A DNA stretch of 64,000 nucleotides, taken from assembly GCF_034259325.1 (NCBI RefSeq), contig NZ_JAXIVS010000009.1:62001-126000 (forward strand), written 5' to 3'. The stretch's first letter is position 1. Each line of letters opens with the position of its first letter. The position numbers and the translations under genes were made by a program. Shown in pieces: positions 28,045 through 38,268 of this stretch. This DNA comes from Hyalangium ruber (GTDB taxonomy: Bacteria; Myxococcota; Myxococcia; Myxococcales; Myxococcaceae). The notes under the pieces were generated by a model. It was not told the DNA's origin. It ran no database searches and worked only from the letters and a program-made list of their open reading frames with translations.

Positions 28045-31000
28045 CCCGCTCCACGCGCAGACGCGCGGGCAGGCCGTTGAGGCTGAACTCCTCCTCCTTG
28101 CCCGTGAGCCCCTCGGGGCCCACGTGCAGCTCCGAGGTGAGCGTCTCGCGGGTGATGAGGTCCTTGGCCTCTTGCGTCACCTTCTTCACCCGCGCGTCAC
28201 CGTCCACCCACAGGCGGATGCGGTCCGTGTAGCCCAGCGCCATGTCCTTGCGCGCCGCCTGCACGCGGGCGAGCAGCTCGCGCACGAGTCCCTCGTCCAC
28301 CAGCGCCTCGGTCAGCTCCGTGTGCAGCACCACCACGCCCACGCTCGCGCCCGCCGCCGCGTAGCCGGGGTTGGCCTCCACGAGCACCTCCAGCTCCTCG
28401 GCGGGGAACACCATCCGCTCCCCGTCCACGGTCAGCGCCACCATGCCCTTCAGCGCCAGCTCCCGCTGGAGGATGCGCCCATCCGCCGCGTCGAACGCCT
28501 TGCGCACTGGGGCCAGCTTGGGCCCCAGCCGACTGCCCATCGCGCGCAGGTTGGGCCGGACCTTGTAGCGCACCACGTCCGCCTCTTGTCCCGTCTCCAG
28601 GAAGCGCACCTCGTGGACGTTCAGCTCGTCGTTGATGAGGTCCTTGTAGACGGCCACGCGCTCCTGCAGCTCGCGGCGCGCGAGGATGACGTCCGCGCTG
28701 GAGAGCGGCTGGCGCACCTTGAGCCGGTTGTCCGTGCGGACCTTGAGGCCCAGGGACACCAGCTCGCGCACCGCGCCCATCTCCGCCGAGAGCCCCTCGT
28801 CGATGAGCCCCGTCTCCGCGTCCGGGAAGCGGCCCAGGTGGACGCTCTCCGGCTGGGACGTGGGCCAAGGCTTGCGCACCAGGTTGCCCCACATCTCATC
28901 AGCGAAGAACGGGATGAAGGGTGCCGACATCGCGGCGATCGTCGTGAGCGCCTCGTACAGCGTGTAGTAGGCGTCGAGCTTGTCCTGCTCCATGCCGGGC
29001 GCCCAGAAGCGGTCACGGCTGCGGCGCAGGTACCAGTTGGACAGCGCGTCCACGAGCGCCACCATCCGCTGGGCCGCCTCGTAGACGTGGTAGCTGTCCA
29101 GCGAGCGGGACACATCGCGCAGGGCGAGCTGCACCTCGGAGAGGATCCACCGGTCCAGCACCGTGCGGGACTTCGGCTCGCGCCAGCCCTCGCTCTTGCG
29201 GATGGCACGCCAGGGCGCCTCGGAGGAGTCCGGGTTGCCCCGCGCCGGCGAGAAGCCGTCGATGTTCGCGTAGATGGTGAAGAACGAGTAGACGTTGCGC
29301 AGCTTGACCTGGAAGTCCTTCTGCAGGAGCCGCACGTTGCTCAGCGAGTGGCGCGTGTTGGACCAGGTGGGGCTCGCCGCGTAGAAGAACCAGCGGAACG
29401 CGTCCGCGCCCGGCGCGCGGCTGGCCGGATCCTTGAGCACCACGCGCTCGGAGGTCGCCAGCCGGGGCACCTCCACCGGCATCACGTCCGCGCCACGGGC
29501 CGAGGGCGCCACGCCCAGCGCCTCCAGGTCCTTCTTGGCCAGCAGCAGCACGCGCCGCTTGAGCTTCTTGTGCGCCTTCACCGTGAGGGTGAGCGCCGTA
29601 CCCGGGTTGTCCGGGCGGAAGACCTGCACCTTCGCGCCCTCCTGGATGTCCAGGCCCTCTAGGTCCTCGCGGGCGATGAGCGCTTCGCCGGCCACGCCCA
29701 GCACGCCCGCCGCCTTGTCATCCAGCACGGCGAAGTCCATGCGGACCTCGTCGAGGATGATCTCCGGCGGGGTGTAGTTGCCCTTGGACTTGGACTCCTT
29801 CTTGCCCTCCTTGTCGGAGACGTGCCCCAGCACGATGCAGCTCTTGTACGGGATCGGCCACTCGCGGCGGGGGGTGATGCCCTCGCGCTTCTGCGTCTCC
29901 TCATCGAAGACGAGCGTGCTGATCATCAGCAGCGAGTAGAACCAGCCACGCGTCTGGTCGATGGCCTCGGAGATGAAGTCCGCGGGGAAGGCCTGAGCGA
30001 ACTTCTCGCGCGAGCCCGGCGCGTGCGGGTAGCCCCACTGCGCGAAGGGCATGCAGCCCGAGTCGAACCACACATCCACCACCTCGGGCACGCGCACGAA
30101 GCGGCCCGGGGTGCCGGGCTTCTCGAAGGTGACCTTGTCGATCCACGGCTTGTGGACGATGAGGTGCTCGACGGCGGTGGCGCCCGGCTTCTTGGCGAGG
30201 AACGCCTTCAGCTCGGCCTCCACCTCGGCCAGGTTGTTGCCGGGCTTGCCGCGCAGCTCCTGGAGCGAGGAGATGGACTCCACCTCGCCCGTCTCCTGGT
30301 GGACCCAGAGGGGCAGGGGCGTGCCCCAGTAGCGCTCGCGCGACAGGGCCCAGTCCACGTTGTTGGCCAGGAAGTCGCCGAAGCGGCCCTCCTTGATGTG
30401 CTCGGGCACCCAGTTGACCGCGCGGTTGTTGGCGATCGCCTTGTCCTTCACGGACGTGGTGCGGATGTACCAGGCCGGGCGGGCGAACTGGATGAGCGGG
30501 TCGTCATCGGCGCGCCAGCAGAACGGGTACTCGTGGCGGTACTGCTCGATGAGCAGCATGCGCCCGCGCTCCTTGAGCTCGCGCTGGATGTCCTTGTCCG
30601 CGTCCTTGACGAACTTGCCCGTGAGCGAGGGCACGTCCTCGGAGAAGGTGCCGTCCGAGCGGATGGCGCAGAACAGCTCCAGCGCCTCGGGATTGCTGAA
30701 GCGGGTGCGCTCCTTGCGGAAGGCGTCGTAGTCGTCCTCGCCGAAGGCCGGGGCGATGTGGACGATGCCCGTGCCGCTGCTGAGGGTGACGAAGTCCGCG
30801 CCGATGACGCGCCACGCGGGCGAGTCGCTGCCGCCCTCCTTCAGGGGCAGCTCCGTGTCGGCCACGCGCTTGAAGTACATGTCATAGGGCGGCGTGTAGC
30901 GCAGGCCCACCAGCGCGCTGCCCTTCTGCGTCTCGAGGACGGGCAGGTCCTTCTTGAGCTTCTTGGCCAGCTCCTCGCGCAGCGCGGCGGCGAGGATGAA

Positions 31001-31780
31001 CTTGCGGTCACCCGCGTCCACCGTGACGTAGTCCACCGTGGGGTTCACCGCCGCGTACATGTTGGACGGCAGCGTCCAGGGCGTGGTGGTCCAGATGACC
31101 AGCGAGGTGTCCGGCGCGTTGACCAGCGGGAAGGCGACGTAGGCGCTGGGGTCGTCCACCGTGCGGTAGCCCATGCCCACCTCGCCCGAGCTGAGCGCGG
31201 TGCCACCCTGCGGCCACCACCAGACGATCTTGTGGCCCTGGTAGAGCAGGCCCTTGCGGTACAGCTCGGCCAGCGCCCACCACACGCTCTCCACGTAGCT
31301 GCGGTGGTAGGTGACGTAGGCCTCGGGCAGGTCCACCCAGAAGCCGATGCGCTCGGTCAGCCGCTCCCACTCGTTGGTGTAGCGGAAGACGGACTCGATG
31401 CAGCGCTCGGTGAAGGGCTCCACGCCGTAGCGCTCGATCTCGGCCTTGCCGTGGATGCGCAGCTCCTTCTCCACCTCCACCTCGACGGGCAGGCCGTGGG
31501 TGTCCCAGCCCGCTTTGCGAGGCACGCGGAAGCCGCGCATCGTCTTGTAGCGGGGGAACAGGTCCTTGATGACGCGGGTGAGCACGTGCCCGTTGTGGGG
31601 CAGGCCGTTGGCGGTGGGCGGGCCCTCGTAGAACACGAAGGCGGGAGCCTCATCCCGCCCCTGGAGCGTCTGCTCGAAGATGCGGCGCTCCTTCCAGAAG
31701 GCGAGGATGCGGCGCTCGTCAGCCGGGAAGTCGATCTCGTTGGGGACCGTGGAGAACAGAGGGGTAGGAGACTGGGACAT
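28040..31780 (-). CDS. ileS: Isoleucyl-tRNA synthetase with ~110-residue insertion after KMSKS
   Basis: 1246 residues; attaches Ile to tRNA-Ile with editing. The HIGH motif is HNGH (62-65) in PPTANGLPHNGHVLT; the KMSKS signature is KESKSKGN (near 660). Type II (eukaryote-like) features include the long C terminus and WWWPQGGTALSSGEVG. In usual enzymes the KSKGN segment is followed within a few residues of the helix by GADALRW; here about 111 extra residues (680-790, nucleotides about 29411-29743) separate NYTPPEIILDEV from GADAFRWFF. The frame is intact throughout. Start ATG at 31780 (MSQSPTPLF) is chosen by family fit; the upstream extension is not family sequence. Confidence 0.96.
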   Translation of the reverse strand: MSQSPTPLFSTVPNEIDFPADERRILAFWKERRIFEQTLQGRDEAPAFVFYEGPPTANGLPHNGHVLTRVIKDLFPRYKTMRGFRVPRKAGWDTHGLPVEVEVEKELRIHGKAEIERYGVEPFTERCIESVFRYTNEWERLTERIGFWVDLPEAYVTYHRSYVESVWWALAELYRKGLLYQGHKIVWWWPQGGTALSSGEVGMGYRTVDDPSAYVAFPLVNAPDTSLVIWTTTPWTLPSNMYAAVNPTVDYVTVDAGDRKFILAAALREELAKKLKKDLPVLETQKGSALVGLRYTPPYDMYFKRVADTELPLKEGGSDSPAWRVIGADFVTLSSGTGIVHIAPAFGEDDYDAFRKERTRFSNPEALELFCAIRSDGTFSEDVPSLTGKFVKDADKDIQRELKERGRMLLIEQYRHEYPFCWRADDDPLIQFARPAWYIRTTSVKDKAIANNRAVNWVPEHIKEGRFGDFLANNVDWALSRERYWGTPLPLWVHQETGEVESISSLQELRGKPGNNLAEVEAELKAFLAKKPGATAVEHLIVHKPWIDKVTFEKPGTPGRFVRVPEVVDVWFDSGCMPFAQWGYPHAPGSREKFAQAFPADFISEAIDQTRGWFYSLLMISTLVFDEETQKREGITPRREWPIPYKSCIVLGHVSDKEGKKESKSKGNYTPPEIILDEVRMDFAVLDDKAAGVLGVAGEALIAREDLEGLDIQEGAKVQVFRPDNPGTALTLTVKAHKKLKRRVLLLAKKDLEALGVAPSARGADVMPVEVPRLATSERVVLKDPASRAPGADAFRWFFYAASPTWSNTRHSLSNVRLLQKDFQVKLRNVYSFFTIYANIDGFSPARGNPDSSEAPWRAIRKSEGWREPKSRTVLDRWILSEVQLALRDVSRSLDSYHVYEAAQRMVALVDALSNWYLRRSRDRFWAPGMEQDKLDAYYTLYEALTTIAAMSAPFIPFFADEMWGNLVRKPWPTSQPESVHLGRFPDAETGLIDEGLSAEMGAVRELVSLGLKVRTDNRLKVRQPLSSADVILARRELQERVAVYKDLINDELNVHEVRFLETGQEADVVRYKVRPNLRAMGSRLGPKLAPVRKAFDAADGRILQRELALKGMVALTVDGERMVFPAEELEVLVEANPGYAAAGASVGVVVLHTELTEALVDEGLVRELLARVQAARKDMALGYTDRIRLWVDGDARVKKVTQEAKDLITRETLTSELHVGPEGLTGKEEEFSLNGLPARLRVERA

Positions 31781-31922
31781 AGCGTCGCAGAGATAGCACC
31801 TGACGCGCCCGGTCGGCCTCTTTCCTGTGAGGTTCGACCGCTGTAGGACGACCCACACGGTACGTGAACTTCGGGAAGCATTCGGGTGATAATGGTTTTG
31901 AACCCCCTGCTCCGAGGTCCGC

Positions 31923-33311
31923 GTGTCGAACACCATCCTCCCGAAGCTGTTCCAGGTGGGGGTCACCGCCCTGGCGAAGAGCGGCGGGGACCCGGTCCAG
32001 ACGGTGCAGAACGCGGTGACCCAGGTGCGCCAGGCGGTGGACACCTTCGCCACCACGGTGTCGCAGCGGGCGCAGGAGGGGCGGCTGTTCTCCCAGTTCG
32101 CCTGGGGGCCGATGGGTGAGCCGTTTGCCCGGCAGCTGACGGGGGTGAACGTCGGAGGACCGAACCAGCGGTTGGATCCGGTGGGGCCGGAGGACAGCGT
32201 CGCCCACGGGGTCGAGATCGTTCAGCGGTTCCTGGACCGACTGGGCTACCTGGACGCGGACCACCAGCTGATGGGCACCTTCAACGGAGACACGGAGGAG
32301 GCCGTCCGACAGTTCCAGCGGGACAACGGCCTGGAGCCCACGGGCATCGTGGATGACGCCACGGTGGCGGCCATGCAGAACCCGAGGCCGCGCCCGGGCT
32401 ACGGCATGCCGACCACCAACGGCCGGTTCGATCCGAACGGGGCCATCGCCCTGTCTCAGACGCTCTTCCAGGAGGCGGCCAACGTCTATGGCGCGCAACT
32501 GGGGTTGGCTACCTCGGCCGCCGTCACCCAGCCGGACGGTTCCGTGAGGCAGTCGTTCGAGAACGGCACCCTGGTCATGGGACCCCAAGGCGGCTTCCGC
32601 ATGCTGGACCGGGAGGGAAACAGCCTGCTCTCGCCGCAGGATTATGCGGCGACACAGGCACGGGCGGGCAGCCACTTCATCAACCAGCTCGAGGGAGACC
32701 CGGACCGCGCCGTGGATGGCAACCAGAACTGCGGCTACGCCTCCGCCAACATGGCCTTGAGCTACCTGGGAGTGCCGGGCTGGAGCGTGGAGGGCATGAC
32801 GCCGGCGCAGAGCTACGAGTCCACCCTGCGGCTGCGGGAGATGGGGCAGCCCGGCAGCGATGAGCTCGACGACTCGACTCCCGACGGTATCGAGGATGCC
32901 CTCCTCAAGCCCGAGATGCAGGCGGCGGGAGTCGAGGTCACGGTCTGGGAAAATGATTACAACGGCGCGCGCCAGTCCGATGCGGATCGCATGGCGCTGG
33001 CCTTCATGAACGGAGAGAACGACAACATCGCCTTCGTGGTGGCGGGCAACCCCAACTCAGGGTGGGGTGAGACGGAGGGCATGGACGCGCACTACGCCTC
33101 CCCCAAGGGGGTGTTTGACGGAGGCCACTTCGTCTCGGTGGTGGGCTACAACGCGGACACCGACACCTTCCTGGTGCTCGACCCCATGGCCACGGGGCCC
33201 ATTGAGGTGCCCCGGAACGACATGGCCACGTACATGGAGAACCAGCTTGTCGTTTCGGGCGAGGTGCTGCAGATCACCTACAACCCGTCCGCGACTCAGG
33301 CCCAGCCGTAA
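31923..33311 (+). CDS. Peptidoglycan-binding protein with C39-like peptidase domain
   Basis: 462 residues from a GTG start. Residues about 88-150 are a PG_binding_1 domain (VEIVQRFLDRLGYLDADHQ, AVRQFQRDNGLEPTGIVDDAT). The middle (165-225) resembles an LGFP-type repeat. The C-terminal domain is papain-like, C39 family: Cys270 in NQNCGYASANMAL, His402 in GGHFVSVVGY and Asp420 in LVLDPM. There is no Sec signal peptide at the N terminus (MSNTILPKLFQVG), unusual for a wall-binding peptidase; export by another route is possible. It is divergent from ileS with a 142-base gap. Could be a wall hydrolase or predation effector. Confidence 0.83.
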   Translation: MSNTILPKLFQVGVTALAKSGGDPVQTVQNAVTQVRQAVDTFATTVSQRAQEGRLFSQFAWGPMGEPFARQLTGVNVGGPNQRLDPVGPEDSVAHGVEIVQRFLDRLGYLDADHQLMGTFNGDTEEAVRQFQRDNGLEPTGIVDDATVAAMQNPRPRPGYGMPTTNGRFDPNGAIALSQTLFQEAANVYGAQLGLATSAAVTQPDGSVRQSFENGTLVMGPQGGFRMLDREGNSLLSPQDYAATQARAGSHFINQLEGDPDRAVDGNQNCGYASANMALSYLGVPGWSVEGMTPAQSYESTLRLREMGQPGSDELDDSTPDGIEDALLKPEMQAAGVEVTVWENDYNGARQSDADRMALAFMNGENDNIAFVVAGNPNSGWGETEGMDAHYASPKGVFDGGHFVSVVGYNADTDTFLVLDPMATGPIEVPRNDMATYMENQLVVSGEVLQITYNPSATQAQP

Positions 33312-33315
33312 GGAG

Positions 33316-34389
33316 TCACGCGGCGCGGCGAGAGGCGGCCGAGGAGCGCACATCCCCGAAGTTCGGCGGCGGCAGCACCACCGTGGGAGACAGGCCCGGC
33401 GCCAGCATCGACGTCGTCAGCAGCGACGAGGGGTGGAAGTTCACGAACGCCCCCTCCACCGGAGAGGGCCCCGCGAACAGCTTCTCCACCACCATGGAGG
33501 AGTACTGGTCCAACGAGTGCTCGCGGGTATTGCCGTTGAGCACCACCTCCAACCCCATGTGCTCGGCGAAGCCTCGGATGCCCGGGATGGCCGACTGCAG
33601 CGGCGTGTAGCTCTCCGTCGCCACGCCGTTCTCGCTCACCACGAACACCTCGCGGTCCGTGGCCACCGCCAGCGACATGTTCCCCAGCGTGTGCCCCGGC
33701 GTGGACAGGATGGCCGCTCCCGGCCCCAGCCACACGTCCCCCTCCAGCAGCACCACCCGGTCCTCGGGCACGCCCGCCGTGCCGTTGGGCACGTACCAGG
33801 CCTTCTGCATCGGGTGCAGGTTCTTCACGCCCTCCCACTCGGCGCGCTGCACCAGCAGCTTCGCCCGCGGGAAGTACGCCGACTCGCCCGCCCCGCCCAC
33901 CCAACGGCGGACGTCCTGCACGTGCAGATGGTCGAAGGCCAGGTAGTCCACGTCCGCTGGCTTCAGCCCCAGCGCCTCCAGGTGGCTCTCCACCGAGCCG
34001 TGCCGCGTGGACATCACCTTGTCCGAGACGAACGCCCCGTAGCGTTCGCGCAGGCTCCGGAAGAAGGGCGCCGCGTACCCCCGCTCGTAGTCACTGGGGT
34101 TGAAGAGCAGCGTGCGCAGCTCGCCGTCCTCCAGGAACTGCACCACCTGCATCCGGTTCGTCATCATCACGTACGGCGCCGGCGACATCGCCGCCCCGCT
34201 GAAGGCGAACTGGGTGGGGTAGGGGAACGTAATGAGGTCGCACGTGGTCACCGAGGCCACCGGGCCGCCTGCTACGAAGGCCTCGCGCGCCTCCAGCGTG
34301 GCGCGGCGCAACTGCTGCAGCTTGACGCCCGGCACGCTCTCGGCGCGGGCCTCGGTCAGGGAGGGCAGGGGGCGGAAGTTCGAGGTCAT
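33316..34389 (-). CDS. Metallo-beta-lactamase-fold hydrolase
   Basis: 357 residues. The metal-site motif is DHLHVQDVRRW (H-x-H-x2-D), followed by STPGHTLGNMSLAV and a later region NGNTREHSLDQYS. There is no signal peptide. MBL-fold proteins hydrolyse lactones, thioesters, phosphodiesters and more; this one is not close to a named family I recognise. Its ATG overlaps the stop of the upstream dehydrogenase gene (ATGA), so the two probably act on the same compound. Confidence 0.82.
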   Translation of the reverse strand: MTSNFRPLPSLTEARAESVPGVKLQQLRRATLEAREAFVAGGPVASVTTCDLITFPYPTQFAFSGAAMSPAPYVMMTNRMQVVQFLEDGELRTLLFNPSDYERGYAAPFFRSLRERYGAFVSDKVMSTRHGSVESHLEALGLKPADVDYLAFDHLHVQDVRRWVGGAGESAYFPRAKLLVQRAEWEGVKNLHPMQKAWYVPNGTAGVPEDRVVLLEGDVWLGPGAAILSTPGHTLGNMSLAVATDREVFVVSENGVATESYTPLQSAIPGIRGFAEHMGLEVVLNGNTREHSLDQYSSMVVEKLFAGPSPVEGAFVNFHPSSLLTTSMLAPGLSPTVVLPPPNFGDVRSSAASRRAA

Positions 34390-35624
34390 GCGTTCACCGT
34401 CAGATCGAAAGCCGTCTTCACGGATTGGTAGCGTCCACGCGCCAGATTCGCCTCGATGGCCTCTCGGTATCTCGAGAGCGGAAAGGTATGGGTAACGAGC
34501 ACGGAGGGGTCCGGCCCCTCCCGGCGGGCGAGCAACTCCAGTACCAGATCGAAGGTGTGCTTGCGCCCTCCACGGAAGCTCTCGGGCCCATAGACGTAAG
34601 AGCCGAGCAGCGTTAGTTCATTCCGCCACACTGTGGTCCAGTCCACCCGCTCCAGGATGCCCGCCGCACCCACCAGCACCACCCGGCCGAGCGCCCGCGT
34701 GTAGCGCAGCGAGTCCTGCACGGACGCCGCGCTGCCGATGCAGTCGATCGTCACCTCGAAGCCCCCCGTGAGCGCCGGCGGGCCGATGACGGGCTGGTAG
34801 ACCCGAGCGCCGGTCCTCCGGGCCACCTCCTGGGCCTCGGCCACGTCGCCCTGGACCCGGAAGGCCTCGTCCGCCCCAAGCAGGCGGGCGAGCTTGAGCT
34901 GGTACTCCTCCGTCGCCAGCAGCGTCACGTGGCTGCGGTGCCCCAGCGCTCGGATGGCCCACAGCGCCGCGAATGCCACCGGCCCGCCGCCGATGACGAG
35001 CACCCGGTCCTCGTCCTTCAACCCCGCTTTGAGCACCGCATGCAGGCTCACCGCCAGCGGTTCCACCAGCACCCCCGCCTTGTTCGACACCGACGCCGGC
35101 ACCAGGTGGAGCTGGGAGGGGTGGGCCACCATCTCCGTACCCATGCCTCCTGGCAGGTCCTTCTGGTAGCCGAGCATCTGCCCGGCCGCGAGGCAGCCAT
35201 CCGCCGTCCGCTCGCAGCCGTTCTCCAGCCCCGCCGCGCAGGGCTTGCACGGGGGGTGGATGCCGCGAAGCCGGCACGGCAGCAGCGGGTTCACCGCCAC
35301 GCGCTGTCCCACCTCGACTCCGCGTGTCTCCGGGCCCAGCGCCGTCACCTCGGCCAGGATTTCGTGCCCCAGCACCGCGGGGAAGCTATTGAAGGGCTCG
35401 AGCTGGGGACTGGCCTTGAAGAAGACGGTGGCCATGTCCGAGCCGCACAGGCCCGTGAGCAGCGGCCTCAGGCGTACCCACTCCGGGCCGGGCGGGGTAG
35501 GGGAGGGCAGCTTGCGCAGGGACAGGCAGCTCCCCGGGCCATAGTGGACCTTCGGGTACATCCCTCCGATGCCCTTGGCGAGGACGTACTTGGGGATGGA
35601 CAAGTCGAACACGAGACCCTTCAC
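34386..35624 (-). CDS. Zinc-dependent medium-chain dehydrogenase
   Basis: 412 residues. Catalytic zinc ligands are in [12 protein letters not shown] and [10 protein letters not shown]; a Cys-containing structural lobe ([24 protein letters not shown]) has four Cys. The nucleotide-binding motif is [21 protein letters not shown]. Resembles threonine/sorbitol dehydrogenase-like members. The GTG at 35624 ([14 protein letters not shown]) gives the normal family start; a much longer open frame reaching 36797 is shadow of ruvB. It is followed by the overlapping MBL gene. Substrate unknown. Confidence 0.87.
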   Translation of the reverse strand: MKGLVFDLSIPKYVLAKGIGGMYPKVHYGPGSCLSLRKLPSPTPPGPEWVRLRPLLTGLCGSDMATVFFKASPQLEPFNSFPAVLGHEILAEVTALGPETRGVEVGQRVAVNPLLPCRLRGIHPPCKPCAAGLENGCERTADGCLAAGQMLGYQKDLPGGMGTEMVAHPSQLHLVPASVSNKAGVLVEPLAVSLHAVLKAGLKDEDRVLVIGGGPVAFAALWAIRALGHRSHVTLLATEEYQLKLARLLGADEAFRVQGDVAEAQEVARRTGARVYQPVIGPPALTGGFEVTIDCIGSAASVQDSLRYTRALGRVVLVGAAGILERVDWTTVWRNELTLLGSYVYGPESFRGGRKHTFDLVLELLARREGPDPSVLVTHTFPLSRYREAIEANLARGRYQSVKTAFDLTVNA

Positions 35625-35626
35625 GT

Positions 35627-35638
35627 GGAGCGCGCTCC
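35627..35638. promoter_or_regulatory. 12-base palindrome at the dehydrogenase start
   Basis: GGAGCGCGCTCC is a perfect palindrome ending two bases from the GTG start of the minus-strand dehydrogenase gene. GGAG within it could be the ribosome-binding sequence; the palindrome could hide it in a hairpin or be an operator. Confidence 0.3.
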
Positions 35639-35726
35639 CTGGCCAGCCAACCGGCGTAACCCGCGAGTCTACCGCTGGGAGATGGACGGCGACACGCGCG
35701 CCGTTCTTGCTAGGGTGAACCCTGAC

Positions 35727-36761
35727 ATGGCTACGAAGCGGAAGTCCGACACGCTGTCGGAAGAGGTGCTGACGGATGACGTCCGTCTGGAAGCCTCTTT
35801 GCGGCCGCGCACCTTCGACGAGTACGTGGGCCAGGGGGCCGTCGTCGAGAAGCTCAAGGTCTACGTCCAGGCCTCGGCCCGCCGCGGGGACGCGCTCGAC
35901 CACTGCCTCTTCTCCGGCCCTCCCGGCCTGGGCAAGACGTCGCTGGCCCACATCATCGCCTCCGAGCTGGGCGTGGGCATCCACGTCACCAGTGGGCCCG
36001 CCCTGGAGCGCAAGGGCGACCTGGCCGGTCTGCTCACCAACCTCAACGAGCGCGACGTCCTCTTCATCGACGAGATCCACCGCCTCAACGCCGCCGTCGA
36101 GGAGTACCTCTATCCTGCCATGGAGGACTTCCGGCTGGACATCACCATCGACACCGGCCCCGCCGCGCGCGCGATGAAGATCGACCTGCCGCCCTTCACC
36201 CTCATCGGTGCCACCACCCGCACGGGCCTGCTCACCTCGCCCCTCCGGGACCGGTTCCAGATCCAGGAGCGGCTCGAGTACTACGAGCCCAAGTACCTGG
36301 AGATGATCATCAACCGCTCCGGGAAGATCCTCGGGGTGCCCCTGGACCGCGACGCCAGCAAGGAGATCTCCACCCGCTCGCGCGGCACGCCCCGAATCGC
36401 CAACCGGCTGCTGCGAAGGCTTCGCGACTTCGCCCAGGTGGAGGGCGAGGGCCACGTCACCCTGGAGCTGGCCCGCTCCTCGCTGGACCGGCTCGGCGTG
36501 GACGCCAGCGGCCTGGACTCCATGGACCGCAAGATTCTGCTGACCATCATCGACAAGTTCGGCGGAGGCCCGGTGGGCGTGGAGACCATCGCCGCCAGCG
36601 TGGGCGAGCAGCGCGACACCATCGAGGACGTGTACGAGCCCTACCTCCTCCAAGAAGGCTTCCTGCAGCGCACCCCGCGAGGTCGCATGGCCACGCACCG
36701 CGCCTACGGTTATTTCAAGAAGGCACCGCCGCCCGCCTCGCCCCAGGGCAGCCTCTTCTGA
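35727..36761 (+). CDS. ruvB: RuvB, Holliday-junction branch-migration motor
   Basis: 344 residues. AAA+ ATPase driving branch migration with RuvA. Walker [13 protein letters not shown], Walker [11 protein letters not shown], sensor region [18 protein letters not shown], and C-terminal winged helix ([20 protein letters not shown]). The ATG at 35727 ([14 protein letters not shown]) is chosen by family fit. RuvB is separated from ruvCA by 14.5 kb, and is followed after 16 bases by a conserved-looking helical gene. Confidence 0.97.
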   Translation: MATKRKSDTLSEEVLTDDVRLEASLRPRTFDEYVGQGAVVEKLKVYVQASARRGDALDHCLFSGPPGLGKTSLAHIIASELGVGIHVTSGPALERKGDLAGLLTNLNERDVLFIDEIHRLNAAVEEYLYPAMEDFRLDITIDTGPAARAMKIDLPPFTLIGATTRTGLLTSPLRDRFQIQERLEYYEPKYLEMIINRSGKILGVPLDRDASKEISTRSRGTPRIANRLLRRLRDFAQVEGEGHVTLELARSSLDRLGVDASGLDSMDRKILLTIIDKFGGGPVGVETIAASVGEQRDTIEDVYEPYLLQEGFLQRTPRGRMATHRAYGYFKKAPPPASPQGSLF

Positions 36762-36777
36762 TAGGGGATCGCTTCCG

Positions 36778-38268
36778 ATGAGCCAGGCACGCACCAAGGA
36801 GCCGGTGAAGACGACCCCTCGGGTCGCGCGGGACTTCTATGCGGACCTGATGCGCACCACCCAGGCCTCGCGCTCCGGAGTGCTCGCCGAGCGCGAGCGC
36901 TGGCTGCGCGGTATCTCCGTGGAGGGACGCGAGGAGCAGCTCTTCGAGTTCGAGATGCTGCTGCGCGGCGTGGAGCGCTACTTCAACCTCCACAACGTGG
37001 TGGTGGACGCGCACGAGCGGCCTCTCGTCACCCGCGACTTCCACGAGGAGCTGGAGGATGTGCGCGACGCCATCCAGCGCGCCATCCGCATCGCCCGCCG
37101 GCTGCAGGACCCGGACTCGGACTCGAAGATGGTCTTCCGCAAGTACGTGGAGACCCAGCTGGCCGATGACCGCATCCGCCGCGCCTTCCTCGAGGAAGAG
37201 CTGGACCAGGACACGCCCCAGGAGAGCCTCTTCGTGCTGCGCGAGGCCTTCGAGGCGCTGCGCAACCTCATCGACCACCTGCTCAAGCTGCCGGTGTGCA
37301 GCCTCGCCCTCTTCACGGACGTGGGCAACCTGGCCCTGCGGGAGATCGTCCTCAACCGCTACTTCCGCCCGTTCCGTCCGCTGGAGTTCCGCATCGAGTA
37401 CGACCGCGTCCGCTCGGTGCGGGTGCTCGATCTGCTCGCCACGCAGCCGAAGGACATCCGCGCTCCCTTCACCACCGCGTTCCTCGCGCTCTTCCGCCTG
37501 CTGCACTACCTCTCCTATGTCGGCCAGGAGGGCGAGGACGCCCCGCCTCGGCGCTCGCGCGTGGTGCTCGCCCTGGTGCGCAGCGAGGCGGTGAGCCTGG
37601 TGGGCTACCTGCGCCAGGAGTTGGCCACCCAGGTGGGCCCCAAGCGCCTCAAGGCCGCGGGCCTGCGCGCCGCGCGCGACATCGCCAAGGAGAGCAACCG
37701 CATCGCCCGCGAGGTGCTGGCGGAGCTCAACGGCTCCCAGGACACCTCCATGAAGGCCGCCGTCGCCTTCACGGCGCTCTTCCGCGGGCAGGTGCTGGCC
37801 CTGGTGGAGGCGCTCGAGCCCGGCGCCGCCTCCGGTGAGGGCGCCTTCACCGCGCTGGCGGCCCCGGAGGCCATGGCCCAGCGGCTGCGCAAGGACCTGT
37901 GGGTCTTCGGCCAGCTGTGCCGCACCACCGAGGTGGCCCTGCGTCGCGAGGACGTGCCGGTCTCGGAGAGCGCCCTGGCGCCCCTCAAGGCCTACCTCGG
38001 CTACTTCCAGGACGTGAGCTACCAGCTGCTGCGCTACTCCGACTACGAGCCCTTCGACCGCTTCGCGGCGCTGCTCACGGAGCTGCCCTGGCCTCCCGAG
38101 GGCCCCAGCATCCGGCTGCGCCTGGCCGAGGACCTGCGTCAGTTCACACAGACGCTGGAGAACGCCTTCACCTCCATCAGCCGCCGGGTGCTGCTGCAGG
38201 GCCGCTCCTTCGACCGCAAGGACGCCGAGGCCCTGCGGGACCGTTTCCTGGCTCCCACCCGCCGCTAA
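36778..38268 (+). CDS. Large helical hypothetical protein
   Basis: 496 residues with start ATG 16 bases after ruvB and probably co-transcribed. The sequence is almost wholly alpha-helical, charged, with no signal peptide, membrane segment or catalytic motif I can name. Representative segments: DFHEELEDVRDAIQRAIRIA and LAEDLRQFTQTLENAFTSIS. Codon use and length make it a sure gene; the family is unknown to me. Its position suggests no specific role in recombination beyond co-expression. Confidence 0.85.
   Translation: MSQARTKEPVKTTPRVARDFYADLMRTTQASRSGVLAERERWLRGISVEGREEQLFEFEMLLRGVERYFNLHNVVVDAHERPLVTRDFHEELEDVRDAIQRAIRIARRLQDPDSDSKMVFRKYVETQLADDRIRRAFLEEELDQDTPQESLFVLREAFEALRNLIDHLLKLPVCSLALFTDVGNLALREIVLNRYFRPFRPLEFRIEYDRVRSVRVLDLLATQPKDIRAPFTTAFLALFRLLHYLSYVGQEGEDAPPRRSRVVLALVRSEAVSLVGYLRQELATQVGPKRLKAAGLRAARDIAKESNRIAREVLAELNGSQDTSMKAAVAFTALFRGQVLALVEALEPGAASGEGAFTALAAPEAMAQRLRKDLWVFGQLCRTTEVALRREDVPVSESALAPLKAYLGYFQDVSYQLLRYSDYEPFDRFAALLTELPWPPEGPSIRLRLAEDLRQFTQTLENAFTSISRRVLLQGRSFDRKDAEALRDRFLAPTRR

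Noticed and set aside
34386-36797. 803-codon minus-strand frame across the dehydrogenase and ruvB
   Set aside because: Only the first 412 codons' worth from GTG 35624 is family sequence; the remainder is antisense to ruvB and is Val/His/Arg-rich shadow translation.
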